From the NCBI GenBank assembly GCA_015522395.1, contig WAMH01000169.1, positions 1 through 12,646 of the forward strand: 12,646 nucleotides of DNA, in the 5' to 3' direction. This document shows, in pieces, positions 1-6,493 of the stretch; position 1 is the first letter of the stretch; every line of letters starts with the position of its first letter. The position numbers were made by a program, and so were the translations under genes. Under the pieces are notes generated by a model. The model worked only from the letters and a program-made list of their open reading frames with translations. It was not told the origin of the DNA and ran no database searches. The stretch comes from Thermococcus sp. (lineage in GTDB: Archaea; Methanobacteriota_B; Thermococci; Thermococcales; Thermococcaceae).

Positions 1-121
1 CGAAACCGCAGGCAGCGCAGTAGCCCTTCTGAACGTTAAAGGCGCGCCTTCCACAGCGCCTGCATCTGATGTGAGTTGGAGTGTGGTTCCTTCTGCCCTT
101 TGGCTCTGTTCCAGCTCCCAT
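1..121 (-). CDS. rpl37e: 50S ribosomal protein L37e (partial, N-terminal 40 residues)
   Basis: This is the N-terminal part of large-subunit ribosomal protein L37e, a small zinc-binding protein of archaeal and eukaryotic ribosomes that contacts 23S rRNA. Forty codons are visible before the gene runs off the left edge. The translation begins MGAGTEPKGRRNHTPTHIRC and contains two CxxC pairs, C20/C23 and C35/C38, in the contexts CRRCGRR and CAACGF, which are typical of the family's zinc finger. The chosen ATG (121-119) follows a good GGGGTGAT ribosome binding site. It lies 24 bases downstream of the Sm-like gene stop on the same strand, so the two are almost certainly co-transcribed. This pairing is common in Thermococcales. 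The C-terminal basic tail lies outside the window. Confidence 0.93.
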   Translation of the reverse strand, partial: MGAGTEPKGRRNHTPTHIRCRRCGRRAFNVQKGYCAACGF

Positions 122-145
122 AATATCACCCCGCTACCAAAGCTC

Positions 146-376
146 TCACTCAATCTCAACCGGGGAGATTGCTAAGACGTTGTCTCCCCTGATGACGATT
201 TTACCGTACTTCTTAATTTCCTCGCCGTCCTGCATGAGCGAGGCGTCGGCGAGGACGACGTTCAGGTGGATGTCGTAACCGATGAGCTTACCCCTGAACT
301 CGGAACCCCTCTTGAGGAGCACGAGGACATCCTTGTCAAGGGACTTGTGTATAACGTCGAGTGGTCTTTCCGCCAT
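146..376 (-). CDS. Sm-like archaeal protein (LSm, snRNP homolog)
   Basis: A 76-aa Sm-like protein. Archaeal Sm proteins form heptameric rings that bind U-rich single-stranded RNA and act in RNA processing or chaperoning. The Sm1 motif covers roughly residues 16-45 (DVLVLLKRGSEFRGKLIGYD and following, with the conserved G and D positions). Sm2 is near the end as YGKIVIRGDNVLAISP, with the diagnostic RGD/N-V core. Length is typical for the family. The frame is open upstream to 400, but the start at 376 (MAERPLDVI) is preferred because GGAGGTG sits at 390-384, 7 bases upstream of the ATG, and a TATA-like element at 427-436 would start the transcript just ahead of it. It is the first gene of an operon with rpl37e. 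Confidence 0.93.
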   Translation of the reverse strand: MAERPLDVIHKSLDKDVLVLLKRGSEFRGKLIGYDIHLNVVLADASLMQDGEEIKKYGKIVIRGDNVLAISPVEIE

Positions 377-424
377 TTTCACGCACCTCCAAACAATCAA
401 AGCTCATAGCCTACACAGGGGAAA

Positions 425-441
425 CGGTTTATAACTCTTTC
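425..441 (-). promoter_or_regulatory. TATA-box promoter of the Sm-like/L37e operon
   Basis: On the minus strand this reads GAAAGAGTTATAAACCG, a purine-rich BRE-like stretch followed by a TATA box (TTATAAA). The expected transcription start about 25 bases downstream is near 405, giving a leader of about 30 bases that contains the GGAGGTG site. This is inferred from sequence and spacing only. Confidence 0.55.
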
Positions 442-588
442 CCCAAAATAACACAGGGAAAGAACTTTCTTCAGTGTCAGCTATGTCGCTGCACTTTGGA
501 AGGAGATACCTAGAAAATATCACAGTAAAATTTTGTTTAGTAATTTTGATTCAATGAATATTTCTGTCATTCCTTAATTTTGGAAGAG

Positions 589-608
589 CGGAAGAGTTAA
601 ATACTATG
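589..608 (+). promoter_or_regulatory. Putative promoter of the exported-protein gene
   Basis: GGAAGAG followed by TTAAATACTAT resembles a BRE plus TATA box. A transcription start about 25 bases downstream would fall near 627. That is after the first possible ATG (624) and before the ATG at 648, and so supports the latter as the real start. Confidence 0.45.
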
Positions 609-647
609 ATATCGTTTCTTTAAATGACAACCCTTTGGGGGGGTCGG

Positions 648-1853
648 ATGCGTCAAAAAGTGGTATGGTTTATACTTGGAGTTCTGGTTGGGAGCCTTTT
701 TGTTATCTCAGCATACCCAACGAACGGAAACATCAAGTCCACAAACCTTGGGGAGAGGATTAATAACACGGCCCCTGTTTACTACATTGGTAGCGATATC
801 CCCAAGTACTTTGTAAAGACAATGGGGGCAAATCCCAATCAAGATGTCAGAGCCCCGCATATACTTATTGTCGAGAGTTCCTACGTAAGAAATAATCCGC
901 ACCTCAAACAGTTCGTTAAAATGGAAATCCTCTCGGGGATTCCAGTGATAGTGATAGGAAATCCGGGTATCATTAACGAAACTTTCAAAGGGCAGTTCTT
1001 TGCAGAGCTCGTAGCTGGCCAAGGACCAAATGGGAGGATTAACCATGCAACAGTTTACGGTTATGTAGTCTATCCCACCAATGGAATACTCCAAAGCAAA
1101 GAGTTCGTATCCATCGATTCCGTCTCCAATGCCCTTAGGGAAGCATATAAATGGGCAGTCAAAAACATCAAACCCAACGCAGGGACTTTCAAACTTGGAG
1201 TTGAACCTCTCTCATCCGGAGCATATTGGTCTTATCAGAATCAGCTTGATTTCACAACAGGAGACAACTGGAAACCGTACGGAAGGTTAAACGTGAGGAC
1301 AATCTATTACAAACTCATGAACGATGGCTCATCCCAGTATGACTGGTATGATGTGCATGTAAGGCAACAATCTGTTCCGGGTAAAGAGCTCGGATGGTCG
1401 GATTGGAGAACGGCCAGGATGTACACTTGGATAAAGGCCAACTATTACAACCCAGACGGCTTTCTCTCGGATTATTCCCCCACTACAACTTCCGGGACAA
1501 CAACGGTTGGAGTTTCAATAGGTGTTTCCTCAGGAGATGAGGGATCACAAGTGAGTGCATCTCAGTCGTGGAGTTATACAATCCCAGACGTCCAAGTTTA
1601 CGATGAGAGCGACTATTCTCAGGAGCTCGCAAAGTGGGTGCATAAGATTGCACCAGATAAATCCGTTGGAATGGATACATATCAAATAGAACCCGGGGCC
1701 ACATTAAGATTCTTTCAGTGGAACTACGGTGCCAAGGTATGGAGAGAACACTATGGGGTCTTATATGCAAAGCCCCCAAGCTGGTGGGAACTCCCATGGG
1801 GCTGGCATTATACCGGAGAAGACTGGGTTGAGTTTCGCGTTTCCATGGGATAA
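648..1853 (+). CDS. Exported protein of unknown function with a glycine/serine-rich beta-hairpin region
   Basis: I do not recognise this 401-aa protein. Residues 1-22 look like a signal peptide or N-terminal membrane anchor (MRQK, then a hydrophobic core ending near VISAYP). There are no cysteines and several N-glycosylation-type sequons (NNT, NET), both fitting export. Residues about 70-175 look like an alpha/beta domain (PHILIVESSYV, GIPVIVIGNPG). From about 195 the protein is rich in Trp, Tyr and beta-strand patterns. At about 277-317 a run of alternating small, polar and hydrophobic residues (TTTSGTTTVGVSIGVSS, then a return strand SQVSASQSWSYTIPDV) looks like the stem hairpin of beta-barrel pore-forming proteins. 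That is a resemblance only. The start at 648 is preferred over 624 because GGGGGGT lies just upstream. Base composition is visibly lower in GC than its neighbours, suggesting later acquisition. Confidence 0.85.
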   Translation: MRQKVVWFILGVLVGSLFVISAYPTNGNIKSTNLGERINNTAPVYYIGSDIPKYFVKTMGANPNQDVRAPHILIVESSYVRNNPHLKQFVKMEILSGIPVIVIGNPGIINETFKGQFFAELVAGQGPNGRINHATVYGYVVYPTNGILQSKEFVSIDSVSNALREAYKWAVKNIKPNAGTFKLGVEPLSSGAYWSYQNQLDFTTGDNWKPYGRLNVRTIYYKLMNDGSSQYDWYDVHVRQQSVPGKELGWSDWRTARMYTWIKANYYNPDGFLSDYSPTTTSGTTTVGVSIGVSSGDEGSQVSASQSWSYTIPDVQVYDESDYSQELAKWVHKIAPDKSVGMDTYQIEPGATLRFFQWNYGAKVWREHYGVLYAKPPSWWELPWGWHYTGEDWVEFRVSMG

Positions 1854-1860
1854 AGTCGAA

Positions 1861-1870
1861 ATTTTTTCTT
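1861..1870 (+). terminator. T-rich terminator after the exported-protein gene
   Basis: ATTTTTTCTT lies 8 bases after the stop codon. Archaeal RNA polymerase terminates at oligo-T tracts without needing a stem, so this is a credible terminator. It lies just ahead of the glyS promoter. Confidence 0.5.
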
Positions 1871-1893
1871 ATATGTCTTTTATTTCCAACGTC

Positions 1894-1912
1894 CAAAACC
1901 TTTTTATGAAAC
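1894..1912 (+). promoter_or_regulatory. Putative glyS promoter
   Basis: CAAAACC followed by TTTTTATGAA resembles a BRE plus TATA box about 35 bases ahead of the glyS ATG. The predicted start near 1931 leaves a short leader carrying the GGTGGT ribosome binding site at 1931-1936. Confidence 0.45.
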
Positions 1913-1941
1913 TTCCCCGCTCAACTCTCAGGTGGTAGGGC

Positions 1942-3654
1942 ATGGGAGAGAAACCTGACAAATACGAGATTCTTCAGGATCTGATGAGGAGGAGGGGCTT
2001 CGCCTGGGGCAGTTTTGAAATCTACGGCGGTTCACGCGGATTCTATGACTACGGCCCGCTTGGCGCGACGATAAAGCGTAAAATCGAGCGGAAGATAAGG
2101 GAGGCCTTCAGAAGGGAGGGCTTCTTCGAGCTGGAAACCCCGGACATAACGCCCGAAAAGGTCTTCATAGCCAGCGGCCACGTCGAGAAGTTCGTCGATC
2201 CGATAGTTGAGTGTCAGAGGTGCGGTGCGCGCTTTAGGGCGGACCACCTCGTTGAAGAAGCCCTGGGCATAGACACCGAGGGACTCTCCGCTGAAGAGCT
2301 TACTAGGCTTATCCGGGAGAACGGCATAAAGTGCCCCGAGTGCGGCGGCGAGCTTGGCGAGGTCTGGTACTTCAACCTCATGTTCGAGACGAAGATAGGT
2401 CCCTACGGCGACCAGAAGGGCTACCTGAGGCCCGAGACTGCCCAGGGAATATTCGTCAACTTCAAGCGCCTCAACGCCTTCGCGAGGAACAAGCTCCCCT
2501 TCGGCGTCTTCCAGATCGGGAAAGCCTATCGCAACGAGATTTCGCCGAGGCAGGGGATGCTTCGCTTGAGGGAGTTCACGCAGGCCGAGGCCGAGATATT
2601 CTTCAACCCGAAGGAAACAGAACACCCGCACTTCGACGAGGTCAAGGACGAGGTTTTGAGGCTCTACCCGATCGAGAACCAGCTCAAGAACCTTGGCATG
2701 ATTGAGGTAACCACCGAGGAGGCCGTGAAGAAGGGCTACATCATGAACACCTTCTTCGCCTACTACATGGTCATGGTTAAGAGAACCCTCCTCGACATCG
2801 GCATCCCGGAGAACAAGATACGCTTCCGCCAGCAGCTCCCCGAAGAGAGGGCCCACTACTCGCGCGACACCTGGGACGCTGAAATCCGCAGCGAGCGCTT
2901 CGGCTGGGTGGAGTGTGTTGGAATAGCCAACCGCGGTGACTACGACTTGAGTAGGCACATGCGCGAGAGCGGGGCTGACCTGACCGTCCTCATCCACTAC
3001 GACGAGCCGAAGATAGTCAGGCACCTCAAAGTGAGCCTCAACATGAAGCGCGTCGGGCCGAAGCTCAAGAAGGACGCGAAGAGGATAAACGACCTCATCC
3101 AGGGCTGGGATGAGGAGAAGAAGCGCGAGCTGGTGGAGCTCCTCGAGAAGAACGGTAAGGTCGAGATCGAGGGGTACGAGCTTGAGAAGGACGACTTCAT
3201 AATCAAGGAGGTCGAGGAGAAGGTCACCGGCGAGAAGATAGTGCCTCATGTGCTGGAGCCGAGTTTCGGGATAGACCGGCCGTTCTACCTGCTCCTTGAA
3301 AACAGCCTCGTTATCGAGGAGGACAGGACTTATCTGAAGCTCAAGAAGGACATGGCGCCGATAGAGGTCGCTGTGCTTCCCCTCGTTGCCAAGGAGCCGC
3401 TCAAGAGCATAGCCTACGATATTTTCAGAACCCTCCAGAAGGCTGGCTTCATAGTGGTCTACGACGAGAAGGACACCGTTGGGAGACGCTATCTCCGCTA
3501 CGACGAGATTGGAACGCCTTACTGTGTTACCGTCGACAACCAGACGCCCAAGGACAACACGGTGACGATCCGCGACCGCGACACGAGGGAACAGGTGAGG
3601 GTTAGCATAGATGAACTGCCCGAGAAGCTGAGGGAGCTGATCTTCGGGAGCTAA
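1942..3654 (+). CDS. glyS: Glycyl-tRNA synthetase, archaeal/eukaryotic class II alpha2 type
   Basis: Ligates glycine to tRNA-Gly with ATP. The protein is 570 aa, normal for the archaeal dimeric form. The N-terminal GFAWGSFEIYGGSRGFYDYG stretch is characteristic of GlyRS. Two CxxC pairs (C91/C94 and C131/C134) form a probable zinc-binding insertion. Class II motif 2 is at about 194-213 (AYRNEISPRQGMLRLREFTQ) and motif 3 at 439-446 (EPSFGIDR). From about 471 a C-terminal anticodon-binding domain of the HGTP type follows (VAVLPLV, AGFIVVYDEKDTVGRRY). The ATG has GGTGGT 5 bases upstream. The gene appears to be a single transcription unit with its own promoter and a T-rich stretch after the stop. 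A long open frame on the opposite strand is a composition effect. Confidence 0.97.
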   Translation: MGEKPDKYEILQDLMRRRGFAWGSFEIYGGSRGFYDYGPLGATIKRKIERKIREAFRREGFFELETPDITPEKVFIASGHVEKFVDPIVECQRCGARFRADHLVEEALGIDTEGLSAEELTRLIRENGIKCPECGGELGEVWYFNLMFETKIGPYGDQKGYLRPETAQGIFVNFKRLNAFARNKLPFGVFQIGKAYRNEISPRQGMLRLREFTQAEAEIFFNPKETEHPHFDEVKDEVLRLYPIENQLKNLGMIEVTTEEAVKKGYIMNTFFAYYMVMVKRTLLDIGIPENKIRFRQQLPEERAHYSRDTWDAEIRSERFGWVECVGIANRGDYDLSRHMRESGADLTVLIHYDEPKIVRHLKVSLNMKRVGPKLKKDAKRINDLIQGWDEEKKRELVELLEKNGKVEIEGYELEKDDFIIKEVEEKVTGEKIVPHVLEPSFGIDRPFYLLLENSLVIEEDRTYLKLKKDMAPIEVAVLPLVAKEPLKSIAYDIFRTLQKAGFIVVYDEKDTVGRRYLRYDEIGTPYCVTVDNQTPKDNTVTIRDRDTREQVRVSIDELPEKLRELIFGS

Positions 3655-3670
3655 CACTCCCCTTCAATGA

Positions 3671-3683
3671 TTTTTTCGATTTT
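3671..3683 (+). terminator. T-rich terminator after glyS
   Basis: TTTTTTCGATTTT begins 17 bases after the glyS stop, in the short gap before the end of the convergent nucleotidyltransferase remnant. It fits an archaeal oligo-T terminator. Confidence 0.45.
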
Positions 3684-3987
3684 AGACATACACCAGATTT
3701 CCCCTGATGTGCTCCCACAGTCCTTTTCTGCTCATGGCGGCGTTTTTTGTGATAACATCTACCGGCACGCCGAGAAGCTCCTCCAAATAGTCCCTAAGGC
3801 CAACTATCTCCCGCCCTATGGGCCGTTCAAATTCGACCAGAACATCAACATCGCTTAGCTCGCTTTCTTCGCCCCTTGCATAGGAGCCGAATATAGCTAT
3901 TGAGCTAATCCCAAAGCGTTCTCTAAGCTCCTCCTTGTGCCTCCGGAGAATTGTTCCAATATCATAAATCTTCCGGCTTATCTTTTT
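3682..3987 (-). pseudogene. Minimal nucleotidyltransferase (MNT/MntA-like), start codon lost
   Basis: The minus-strand frame ending at TAA (3684-3682) encodes a clear minimal nucleotidyltransferase. It holds the signature GSYARGEESELSDVDVLVEF, with the GS motif and the two metal-binding Asp codons at 3852-3850 and 3846-3844, then ERPIGREIVGLRDYLEELLG and a C-terminal region ending LWEHIRGNLVYV. Relatives act with HEPN-domain toxins (MntA/HepT systems), where the transferase modifies the toxin. The frame is closed by TGA at 3990-3988, and no ATG, GTG or TTG occurs before the catalytic motif. An ATG at 3965-3963 is one base out of frame; adding a single base near 3961-3962 would give M-x-I-G-T-I-L. 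So this is either a start-proximal frameshift, a sequencing error, or use of a rare start such as ATT. No HEPN partner gene is present. Confidence 0.75.
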
Positions 3988-4000
3988 TCAGTAGACCGCG

Positions 4001-4014
4001 AAGATATAAAAGGC
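4001..4014. promoter_or_regulatory. Shared divergent TATA element between the nucleotidyltransferase and DUF402 remnants
   Basis: AAGATATAAAAGGC reads as a TATA box on both strands (GATATAAAA forward, TTTTATATC reverse). It sits 22-31 bases before the DUF402 ATG at 4034 and about 40 bases before the out-of-frame ATG at 3965 of the nucleotidyltransferase. Plus-strand transcription would be nearly leaderless. Bidirectional use is inferred. Confidence 0.45.
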
Positions 4015-4033
4015 TTAAGTTGGAGCATTGTCC

Positions 4034-4493
4034 ATGCCACCAAAAATCCACCTCATCTACCGCCGCATCCCCAACCGCGTCTTTGAGAGGGATGACGAGG
4101 TAATAGCGGATTTGGGAGACGTCATCGTCGCCAGGTCCCGCTTTGAGGGCATGCTTGCCCCGCTCAGGGTGAACGGCGTTAAAGTGATAGACAACGGCTA
4201 CACCATGGTCTACTTCGCCTTCGTCGGGGAGAACTACGACATCCTCAAGGTCTACGATGAAGAGGGAGACTTTAAGGGCCTCTACATCGACGTTCTGGCC
4301 TACACAAGACGCGAACATCTTCGTCTTTCCAAATGGCGAGGCTTTCCTCCTCGACGAGGACGAGCTTGAGATGGCCCTGAACTACGGACTTATCGACAGG
4401 GAGACCTTTGACTTCGCCTACTCGGTTGCCCGAGAGATTCTTGAGAAGCTTAAACGCGGCGAGTTTTCCCCGGAGGTAGTCTGGAGGTATTAG
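4034..4493 (+). pseudogene. DUF402 family protein, disrupted by frameshift and apparent internal deletion
   Basis: DUF402 proteins include stand-alone nucleotide di/triphosphatases and the C-terminal domain of the AU-1 RNA-binding protein. Two pieces in different frames make up the gene. The first (ATG 4034 to about 4305) ends with NGYTMVYFAFVGENYDILKV and LYIDVLAYTR; continued in frame it stops at 4369. The second, shifted by +1 (about 4305-4493), reads NIFVFPNGEAFLLDEDELEM and ends GEFSPEVVWRY. Joined they give about 153 codons, roughly 15 short of what I expect for the family. The gap falls where DUF402 proteins usually carry a conserved acidic D-L-x-x-D-type stretch just before the FPNG strand. 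The damage is therefore probably a deletion whose length is not a multiple of three, centred near 4304-4311. The stop overlaps the convergent trmY stop. Confidence 0.75.
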
Positions 4494-5098
4494 GGTGGAT
4501 TTGGAAGGGAGTCGAGGAAGATGTTGACGTAGGCAACGACGTGCGATGCGAGGTAGCTTTTCCTTCTGACGCTCACCCTCTCCGCTATCCCGTTGAGGAA
4601 GGCCTCGTCCTCCCCGCTCAGCCCGTTGTGGTCGCCGAGGACGAAGGAGACGTTCTTCCCGAAGCGAACCTCGCCAATGGGCTTTCCGTCCTCATGAAGA
4701 TAGTAGAGTGCGGAGTTCTTCACAGTCAGCCGTATCACGTCCTCAAAGGTTCTGTTGCTCACGTAGAGGCCGGGGTAAACCTCGACCTCTTTTCCAGGCT
4801 CCCTGAGGCCTTCACCTGCCTTCAAAGCCCTCATTATCAGCTTCGCCGTGCTCCCCTCGTCCGGATTGAGGCGGACCCTCAGCTTGGGTCCCTCAAAGCG
4901 TATCGCCTTGGGAGGCTCTGGCGGACCGTATAGGAGGAGCCAGACTCGGACGTTCTTCCTGAAGCCGTGGGAAAGAAGGAAAACGGCGTTTAAGACCCTG
5001 CAGAGGACGTCAATCCTTCCGCTCGTCCCGGGGAGGTCTCTCAGCCTGAAGTCCGCCTTGGTATGTGCTTCGTTCGCCTTGATTATGAAGGTTCTCAT
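4490..5098 (-). CDS. trmY: tRNA (pseudouridine(54)-N1)-methyltransferase TrmY
   Basis: SPOUT-class methyltransferase that converts pseudouridine 54 in the T-loop of archaeal tRNAs to N1-methylpseudouridine, using S-adenosylmethionine. The 202-aa length is right for TrmY (former DUF358). Visible signatures are the N-terminal MRTFIIKANEAHTKADFRLR and DLPGTSGRIDVLCR, then RLNPDEGSTAKLIMRAL at about 76-92, and the trefoil-knot SAM-binding loop FVLGDHNGLSG at 152-162, followed by RRKSYLASHVVAYVNIFLD. The ATG at 5098 has no clear ribosome binding site. A TTTAAA box at 5120-5125 would start the transcript almost at the ATG, so a leaderless mRNA is likely. Its TAA overlaps the stop of the convergent DUF402 remnant within TATTAG (4489-4494 region). 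It is divergent from the DUF167 gene. Confidence 0.95.
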   Translation of the reverse strand: MRTFIIKANEAHTKADFRLRDLPGTSGRIDVLCRVLNAVFLLSHGFRKNVRVWLLLYGPPEPPKAIRFEGPKLRVRLNPDEGSTAKLIMRALKAGEGLREPGKEVEVYPGLYVSNRTFEDVIRLTVKNSALYYLHEDGKPIGEVRFGKNVSFVLGDHNGLSGEDEAFLNGIAERVSVRRKSYLASHVVAYVNIFLDSLPNPP

Positions 5099-5115
5099 AA
5101 AAGGAGTAGGGCGAA

Positions 5116-5130
5116 GGGGTTTAAAGGGCT
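5116..5130. promoter_or_regulatory. Divergent TATA region between trmY and the DUF167 gene
   Basis: GGGGTTTAAAGGGCT is close to symmetric and contains TTTAAA on both strands. It lies about 25 bases before the trmY ATG and about 30 bases before the DUF167 ATG at 5156, good spacing for short-leader or leaderless transcripts in each direction. Confidence 0.45.
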
Positions 5131-5155
5131 TGACCTATCCAACTGGGGTGGTGAG

Positions 5156-5440
5156 ATGAAGTTCATCAAGGAGACGAAGGAGGGAACGCTCCTCTTCATT
5201 CACGTCCAGCCGAAGGCGAAGAAGAACGCGATTGAGGGCGTTGATGAATGGCGCGGAAGGCTGAAGGTCAAGGTAAAAGCCCCGCCCGTCGAGGGGAAGG
5301 CGAACAAGGAGGTTGTAAAGTTCTTTTCGAAGCTACTCGGGGCGGAGGTCGAGATAGTGAAGGGCGAGACGAACAGGGAGAAGGATTTACTGGTGAGGGG
5401 GCTGAAAGCAGAAGAGGTAAAGAAAAGACTGGGAGTTTGA
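5156..5440 (+). CDS. DUF167 (UPF0235, YggU-like) protein
   Basis: A 94-aa member of the widespread DUF167/YggU family, whose cellular role is unsettled. The family pattern is clear: an N-terminal beta strand, then HVQPKAKKNAIEGV, then LKVKVKAPPVEGKANKEVVK, then VEIVKGETNREKDLLVRGL. Length is normal. The frame is open upstream to 5063, but the ATG at 5156 is chosen because GGTGGTGAG lies directly ahead of it and the conserved domain begins a few residues later. Its TGA stop is followed with no gap by the stop of the convergent GAPDH gene, the two sharing the palindrome TGATCA (5438-5443). Confidence 0.92.
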   Translation: MKFIKETKEGTLLFIHVQPKAKKNAIEGVDEWRGRLKVKVKAPPVEGKANKEVVKFFSKLLGAEVEIVKGETNREKDLLVRGLKAEEVKKRLGV

Positions 5441-6448
5441 TCACTTCAAAATCCCCAAACTCCTGTTCGTCTTCCTTATGCTCTCCCACTTCTCTGCCAT
5501 CTCGAACATGGTCCTTATCGCATCGACGTTCTCCGGGACCACGTCACTCTCTTGGTGCACCGCCTGAATGTAGAAGAGCCTGTTTCCTCTCACACTTATG
5601 CTCTCCTTCCAGACGGCAATCTCGTAGAGGTTGTTCCACTCGCGGTGCAGGTCGCGGGCGAACTCTATAATTTGCGCAGTGCTGTCGAAGCCCTTTTCCT
5701 TCTCGAAGAGGAGCACGCGGGTGGTGTTCTCGAAGATGTCAACTACATCCTTCTCAGTCAGTGGCTTCTTGAGTTCGATCATGACGCTGTGAACGTGCAT
5801 GAGCGTGGTGGGAACCACGAAGGCAGAGGTTTCAATGTTTACTGGGATAACCGTCTGAACGTCAGGCCCGTGGTGCGAAGGAACGGTAACGCTCGGCGTT
5901 ATCGCGTTGACCGGGCCGCGCTTGGAGTCGTTCGGGTCGGCTGCGCGGCGTATCATGACGGCGTAAACGTAGTCGATGTACTCCTGCAGGGCCGAGAGGG
6001 TCCTCGTGAGGCCCGTCGTGTTGCACGAAACGACGCGGACGTAGTCCCTTCCAAGGGCCTCCTCGTAGTTGGCCTGTGCCACGAAGGAGACCTCCGCAAT
6101 CGAGGCCTTCTCGCCGCCCTCAAAAATCGCCTTAACGCCTGCCTTCTCGTAGAGGGCCTTGTTTTTGGCACCCATTCCACCGGGTGTTGCGTCTACAACG
6201 ACGTCGACCTTTTCGAGGAGGTCGTTTAAAGTACCTGCAACCTCGAAGCCGGCTTTTTCAAAGCGCGGGAGGAAGTCATCACCCGCGGCGTAAACCGGGA
6301 TTCCCAGCTCTTTGGCGCGGTAGGCCTCGAAGTCCGGCTTCGTCTTCGTGACGCCGATGAGCCTCATATCGTCCTGCTTGGTTACAGCGTAAGCCACGCG
6401 CTTTCCTATTGTCCCGTAACCGTTGACACCAACCTTGACCTTGGCCAC
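5441..6448 (-). CDS. gap: Phosphorylating glyceraldehyde-3-phosphate dehydrogenase, archaeal type II
   Basis: Interconverts glyceraldehyde 3-phosphate and 1,3-bisphosphoglycerate with NAD(P). In Thermococcales this enzyme serves mainly gluconeogenesis, because glycolysis uses ferredoxin-dependent GAPOR. The protein has 335 residues, the usual archaeal length. The N-terminal Rossmann motif is KVGVNGYGTIGKRVAYAV (5-22); DATPGGMG is at 86-93; the catalytic cysteine is C142 in VVSCNTTGL; HHGPDVQTVIP and the C-terminal half (LLFEKEKGFDSTAQ, AVWKESI) are typical. The start is GTG at 6448, read as Met (MAKVKVGVNG), preceded by GGTGATT. The longer frame to 6499 is rejected because it overlaps the promoter. 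An operator-like palindrome lies at 6494-6510. The stop abuts the DUF167 stop. Confidence 0.96.
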   Translation of the reverse strand: MAKVKVGVNGYGTIGKRVAYAVTKQDDMRLIGVTKTKPDFEAYRAKELGIPVYAAGDDFLPRFEKAGFEVAGTLNDLLEKVDVVVDATPGGMGAKNKALYEKAGVKAIFEGGEKASIAEVSFVAQANYEEALGRDYVRVVSCNTTGLTRTLSALQEYIDYVYAVMIRRAADPNDSKRGPVNAITPSVTVPSHHGPDVQTVIPVNIETSAFVVPTTLMHVHSVMIELKKPLTEKDVVDIFENTTRVLLFEKEKGFDSTAQIIEFARDLHREWNNLYEIAVWKESISVRGNRLFYIQAVHQESDVVPENVDAIRTMFEMAEKWESIRKTNRSLGILK

Positions 6449-6473
6449 GACAATCACCGGGAATTTTACAGCG

Positions 6474-6488
6474 GTAAAATACTTAAGC
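6474..6488 (-). promoter_or_regulatory. Putative TATA region of the GAPDH gene
   Basis: The minus strand reads GCTTAAGTATTTTAC here. A start about 25 bases downstream falls near 6455, giving a very short leader that holds the GGTGATT site ahead of the GTG start. The box is weak as a TATA sequence, which would suit a promoter that needs an activator. Confidence 0.4.
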
Positions 6489-6493
6489 CTTGT

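Larger units (their letters stand above)
401..623. other. AT-rich intergenic stretch between divergent promoters
   Basis: About 220 bases separate the Sm-like gene and the exported-protein gene. The stretch is clearly richer in A and T than the flanking housekeeping genes. Apart from the two promoters at its ends I find no open reading frame of useful length, no tRNA fold, and no repeat. A GGAGAT at about 501-506 resembles a ribosome binding site, but no sensible reading frame follows it. Confidence 0.6.

Noticed and set aside
497..512. GGAAGGAGAT, resembling a ribosome binding site in the AT-rich gap
   Set aside because: No start codon at suitable spacing opens a frame of meaningful length in either direction, and no promoter is placed to use it.
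708..1094. 128-codon minus-strand frame opposite the exported-protein gene
   Set aside because: The plus-strand gene has a signal peptide, ribosome binding site and full-length frame. The opposite frame has none of these.
2032..3657. Very long open frame (about 540 codons) antisense to glyS
   Set aside because: It mirrors the codon structure of the highly conserved glyS gene, has no ribosome binding site and its translation is Leu/Val-rich without recognisable motifs. It is a composition shadow.
3667..3858. Plus-strand frame of 63 codons after glyS
   Set aside because: The same DNA encodes the clear nucleotidyltransferase motifs on the minus strand, and the plus frame has no ribosome binding site.
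5552..6229. 225-codon plus-strand frame opposite the GAPDH gene
   Set aside because: GAPDH is certain on the minus strand, including its catalytic motif. The opposing frame shows no family signature or start signal.
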